64,000 nucleotides of DNA from NCBI GenBank assembly GCA_934725535.1, contig CAKVBV010000001.1, positions 1 to 64,000 of the forward strand, in the 5' to 3' direction. This document shows positions 60,746 through 64,000 of the stretch, in pieces; within the stretch, counting starts at the first letter, position 1; each line of letters begins with the position of its first letter. A model generated the notes under the pieces. It was not told the origin of the DNA. It did no database searches and saw nothing but the letters and a program-made list of their open reading frames with translations. The DNA is from an uncultured Bacteroidales bacterium. Lineage in GTDB: Bacteria; Bacteroidota; Bacteroidia; Bacteroidales; Paludibacteraceae. A program made the position numbers and the translations under genes.

Positions 60746-63700
60746 ATGAACTGTAACGTTAAATGCAACACGAAGATGTTCAGAACTACCCCCCCCGTAC
60801 TATTCGCACTAATAGCGATACTGCTACCATGTAGTCTATGGGCACAGGCACAGACCGTTACCGGTGTGGTAATGGCTGAGGGTGAGCCTGACCCTGTTAT
60901 AGGTGCCAATGTGGTACTGAAAGGCACTACCAACGGTACCATTACTGATTTCGACGGTAACTTCTCCATTGAAGCAAAGAGTGGAGATGTGCTGGTGTTC
61001 TCATACCTCGGCTACAAGACGCAGGAGGTAAAGGTGGCTAATGCCAATGCGCCTGTCAAGGTAACACTGGTGTCTGACAACGTGATGCTGGACGAAGTGG
61101 TGGCTATCGGCTATGGTGCTATGAAGAAGTCCGACCTCACAGGCGCGGTAACCTCTGTAAAAGCCGAAGAACTGACCAAGGCACCTGTTGCGGGGCTCGA
61201 CCAAGCGTTGCAAGGTCGTGCAGCGGGTGTTACGGTTACTACCAACTCCGGTCAGCCGGGTGAGGCAGCCACTATCCGCATACGCGGTATCGGTTCGGCT
61301 ATAGGTGGTAACGACCCCTTGTATGTGGTGGATGGGGTTATTACGAGCGACATCTCTTTCCTCGCACCCAACGACATACAGTCTATGGAGATACTCAAAG
61401 ACGCTTCCGCCACTGCCATATACGGTTCGCGTGGTGCCAACGGTGTTATCCTTGTTACCACCAAATCCGGCACACAGACAGGCGCAAAGCCCAACATTAC
61501 ATTTGATGCCTACTGGGGTTTCCAGAACCGTTGGAAGAAGTTGGATTTGATGGATTCGCGTGCTCAAGCAGAGACCGAGTTGCGTATCGGTGCTATGCGT
61601 AATGGTGCGGAAGAGATAGCCTATTATAACACGAACGGCTTTTCTGCATGGCTCAAAAACTATAAATTGGGAAAGTCGGTTTATTACCCCAACAATTTCG
61701 ATTATTCTCATCAGGAAACCGATTGGCAGGACGAGGTGTTCAATAGCAATGCCTTTATGCACAATTATAATTTGAGTGTGGACGGCGGCAATGATAAGGG
61801 GCATTATGCTCTTTCTGCCAACTATTTCGGGCAGGAGGGTACTATTATCGGCAGTAACTATAATCGTTTCACTATTCGTCTGAATTCGGATTATGAGATT
61901 CGCAAGTGGTTGAAAGTCGGTGAGCATTTGTCTTTTATGACTTCTTCCGGACGTAATGCAATGAACAATAGTTCGTCCGCAGGTGCATCTGTTATCTCTG
62001 CTGCTTTGGCAATGGGGCAATGGGATCCCGTATATTATCCCGAGGGTAGTACAAACGTAAATGGCGAAGACTTGTCAGGACACTATGCTGCGGGGTCTAA
62101 TTTCAAGAATGTAACCAACCCATACCAGATGGTGTATAATACGGAACCCTCAAAGAAAACGGAACGTGCCGTAGGAGATATTTATTTGGAAATCAAACCT
62201 ATTGACGGATTGACGATTCGTCCGAGTTTCTCAATGGACTATGCACTGATTCGTGAACGCAATTTTACCTACCCGAATACATATACTTCGTACAACTATT
62301 CGGAGAAGAACTCTATCACATCTTCTATGGAGCGTGATTGTTCATTGCTTGAGGAAACAACTATTACGTATGCCAAGAAGATAGGTAAGCATAATTTCTC
62401 CATCATGGCAGGACAAACATGGCAGGAGTACAACACGTATAGTATCAGCGGTTCGGGTTCGCAGATTATGAACCCGATTTCCAGCAATTGGTATTTGAGC
62501 AATGCTACCGATGACCAGATGCCTGCCGGTGATGGTGTATCCCGTATCCGTCGTATCTCGTTCTTGGGACGTGTGTTCTATTCGTATGGTGACCGCTATA
62601 TGGTTACTGCCAACTTCCGTGCAGATGCGTCTTCCCGCTTTAGCAAAAACCCTTGGGGCTACTTCCCGTCGGTGGCTTTGGCTTGGCGTATGAGCGAAGA
62701 GGGTTGGCTCAAAGAGGTAGCATGGCTTGATAATCTGAAACTGCGTGCCGGTTTCGGTCAAGTGGGTAATGATGGTATTCCTTCAAGTTCGTTTGTAGCA
62801 AATATGGAGTCCGGCAATAAATTGTTCTTCGGTTACCCGCTGGGTATCGGTCAGACTTCCGCCACGGGTGCCGCCGTACAGGTGCAGGTCAATACCGATG
62901 GCAAGTGGGAAACCAACCAACAGTGGGATGCCGGTATTGATTTTGCTTTCTGGAACGGCAAACTGAGTGGAACGGTGGATTATTTCTTGCGTGATACCAA
63001 GGATGCACTCCTGTACGTGAATGCTCCCGCACATGTGGGCAACCGCGGCTCTATGATAAAGAATGTAGGCAACATCCGCAATCAAGGTGTTGAGATTTCG
63101 CTGAACCACGATAATCAAGTCGGCAAAGTGCATTATAATATCGGAGGTAATGTAAGTTATATTCACAACGAACTGACGGCCGTCAATGGCGGTTCTCCGT
63201 TGTGGGGTACGCATACCAAGACCGATGTCGGTATGCCTCTCAACTCCTTCTGGGGTTATAAGTATGAAGGTATCTACCAGTCGGACGAGGAAGCACTGGA
63301 GCAGTTATATTCCTATACGGAGAGTACCATCGGTGTGCATGCGGGTGATGCTCGCTATACCGACCTGAATGGTGATGGAAAGTTGGACGAGAACGACAGA
63401 ACCAATATAGGCAATCCGTTCCCGAAATTGACGTATGGTTTGAATCTCGGTGCAGAGTTCTATGGCGTGGACATACAGTTGTTCTTCCAAGGTGTGTATG
63501 GCAATAAAATCTACAATGCGCTTCGTGAACGATTGGAGGGAGATGGTACAAGCAACGCTTTGGCTACTTATATGACAGACAATGTGTGGGTAGGCTACAC
63601 CGATGTTGTACGTGAGGCATTGTTGAACCAAGGTGTGAACTGGATGGAGTTGGAGAATCGCCAGGGGACTATTCCTAACCCGCTCGGTAGCCCGACCAAT

Positions 63701-63952
63701 ACGGAACATTCCACCCGTTTCATTGAGGACGGCAGTTATTTCCGCTTGAAGAACGCACAGATAGGCTATACATTGCCTAAGAACATCACGCAGAAGTTCC
63801 TGTGCAATCGCCTGCGTTTCTATGTTACGGCAAGCAACCTGTTCACTATCACCAAGTATTCGGGCTATGACCCAGAAGTGGGAGACGGTGTGGACTACGG
63901 AAACTATCCGCAGAGCCGTACATTCACTTTTGGCTTGAATGCAACGTTCTAA
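60746..63952 (+). CDS. SusC/RagA family TonB-linked outer membrane receptor
   Basis: A 1068-residue glycan or peptide uptake receptor. Signal peptide about residues 10-34 (MFRTTPPVLFALIAILLPCS). A carboxypeptidase-regulatory-like domain follows (VTGVVMAEGEPDPVIGANVV to FDGNFSIEAKSGDVLVFSYL). Then come the SusC hallmark DEVVAIGYGAMKKSDLTGAV, the plug (GRAAGVTVTTNSGQPGEAAT, PLYVVDGVI, GSRGANGVILVTTKSG), and a barrel ending RTFTFGLNATF. It usually pairs with a SusD lipoprotein, whose start may lie at 63997. No sigma/anti-sigma pair or glycanase is visible before the window ends, so the substrate is unknown. Confidence 0.95.
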   Translation: MNCNVKCNTKMFRTTPPVLFALIAILLPCSLWAQAQTVTGVVMAEGEPDPVIGANVVLKGTTNGTITDFDGNFSIEAKSGDVLVFSYLGYKTQEVKVANANAPVKVTLVSDNVMLDEVVAIGYGAMKKSDLTGAVTSVKAEELTKAPVAGLDQALQGRAAGVTVTTNSGQPGEAATIRIRGIGSAIGGNDPLYVVDGVITSDISFLAPNDIQSMEILKDASATAIYGSRGANGVILVTTKSGTQTGAKPNITFDAYWGFQNRWKKLDLMDSRAQAETELRIGAMRNGAEEIAYYNTNGFSAWLKNYKLGKSVYYPNNFDYSHQETDWQDEVFNSNAFMHNYNLSVDGGNDKGHYALSANYFGQEGTIIGSNYNRFTIRLNSDYEIRKWLKVGEHLSFMTSSGRNAMNNSSSAGASVISAALAMGQWDPVYYPEGSTNVNGEDLSGHYAAGSNFKNVTNPYQMVYNTEPSKKTERAVGDIYLEIKPIDGLTIRPSFSMDYALIRERNFTYPNTYTSYNYSEKNSITSSMERDCSLLEETTITYAKKIGKHNFSIMAGQTWQEYNTYSISGSGSQIMNPISSNWYLSNATDDQMPAGDGVSRIRRISFLGRVFYSYGDRYMVTANFRADASSRFSKNPWGYFPSVALAWRMSEEGWLKEVAWLDNLKLRAGFGQVGNDGIPSSSFVANMESGNKLFFGYPLGIGQTSATGAAVQVQVNTDGKWETNQQWDAGIDFAFWNGKLSGTVDYFLRDTKDALLYVNAPAHVGNRGSMIKNVGNIRNQGVEISLNHDNQVGKVHYNIGGNVSYIHNELTAVNGGSPLWGTHTKTDVGMPLNSFWGYKYEGIYQSDEEALEQLYSYTESTIGVHAGDARYTDLNGDGKLDENDRTNIGNPFPKLTYGLNLGAEFYGVDIQLFFQGVYGNKIYNALRERLEGDGTSNALATYMTDNVWVGYTDVVREALLNQGVNWMELENRQGTIPNPLGSPTNTEHSTRFIEDGSYFRLKNAQIGYTLPKNITQKFLCNRLRFYVTASNLFTITKYSGYDPEVGDGVDYGNYPQSRTFTFGLNATF

Positions 63953-64000
63953 GGTGTGATGAACAACGAACAAAGGAATTAAGAACGAAGAATAAAATGG

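Noticed and set aside
63997..64000. Start of a susD gene
   Set aside because: Only an ATG after AT-rich sequence is visible before the window ends; position after susC makes it likely but it cannot be supported from one codon.

Overview
The window comes from a chromosome of the phylum Bacteroidota, order Bacteroidales, most likely a gut-type or Porphyromonas/Paludibacter-like anaerobe. The evidence is a SusC/RagA receptor, DUF3078, DUF4294 and DUF6089 family proteins, proteins with type IX secretion (T9SS) C-terminal domains, a gingipain-type C25 protease, the phosphotransferase-RapZ fusion, and at least 18 copies of the Bacteroidota promoter pattern (TTTG or TTG, 20 bases, TAnnTTTG). No phage, integrase, insertion sequence, rRNA or CRISPR array was seen. 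Most genes are housekeeping genes. The unusual content lies in the intergenic DNA and in a few remodelled genes.

Layout. 0.1-1.6 kb: a 9-base repeat array, a decayed sigma-factor fragment followed by a frameshifted small ORF, and a flavodoxin. 1.6-4.3 kb: murF and an MFS transporter. 4.3-5.2 kb: repeat-rich spacer with one small ORF. 5.2-11.3 kb: envelope block (two Skp-like chaperones, bamA, uppS, two DUF6089 barrels). 11.4-16 kb: DNA and RNA maintenance (radA, RNase Z, a DnaQ-like exonuclease, dnaN). 16-18.3 kb: rny, zapA and a coiled-coil gene. 18.4-22.8 kb: pdxJ-exbB-exbD-tonB, a DJ-1 protein and DUF3078. 23.2-23.7 kb: tRNA-Gly, tRNA-Leu, tRNA-Leu. 24-26.6 kb: a TtcA-like enzyme, DUF486 and a subtilase. 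26.8-29.5 kb: the preQ1 set queF-queC-queD-queE. 29.6-33.1 kb: DMT exporter, Mrp, MATE. 33.1-38.5 kb: T9SS cargo, DUF4294, ApbE, a barrel, a small HTH protein, nadD and a TraB-like protein. 38.6-43.1 kb: cysS, then ftsB, a small membrane gene, lacI, a GH65 N-terminal domain and ruvC. 43.6-50 kb: DUF3078, fmt, a C25 protease plus lipoprotein inserted between fmt and nadK, nadK and an HD protein. 50-54.6 kb: PpiD-like chaperone, ferredoxin, TonB receptor. 54.7-58.9 kb: prfA, two exported proteins, the APH-RapZ fusion. 59.4-64 kb: a UbiA/MenA prenyltransferase and susC. The last bases hold a possible ATG (63997) that could start susD.

The strongest unexplained signals are: (i) intergenic arrays whose units follow one another at an 11-base period, with different unit sequences in tandem; (ii) a dispersed composite GC-rich palindromic element often found near those arrays; (iii) a G/C-rich palindromic repeat apparently inserted twice, in frame, inside murF; and (iv) a 43-base direct repeat around the C25-lipoprotein module, which split an ancestral overlapping fmt-nadK pair. 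All alignments were made by eye.
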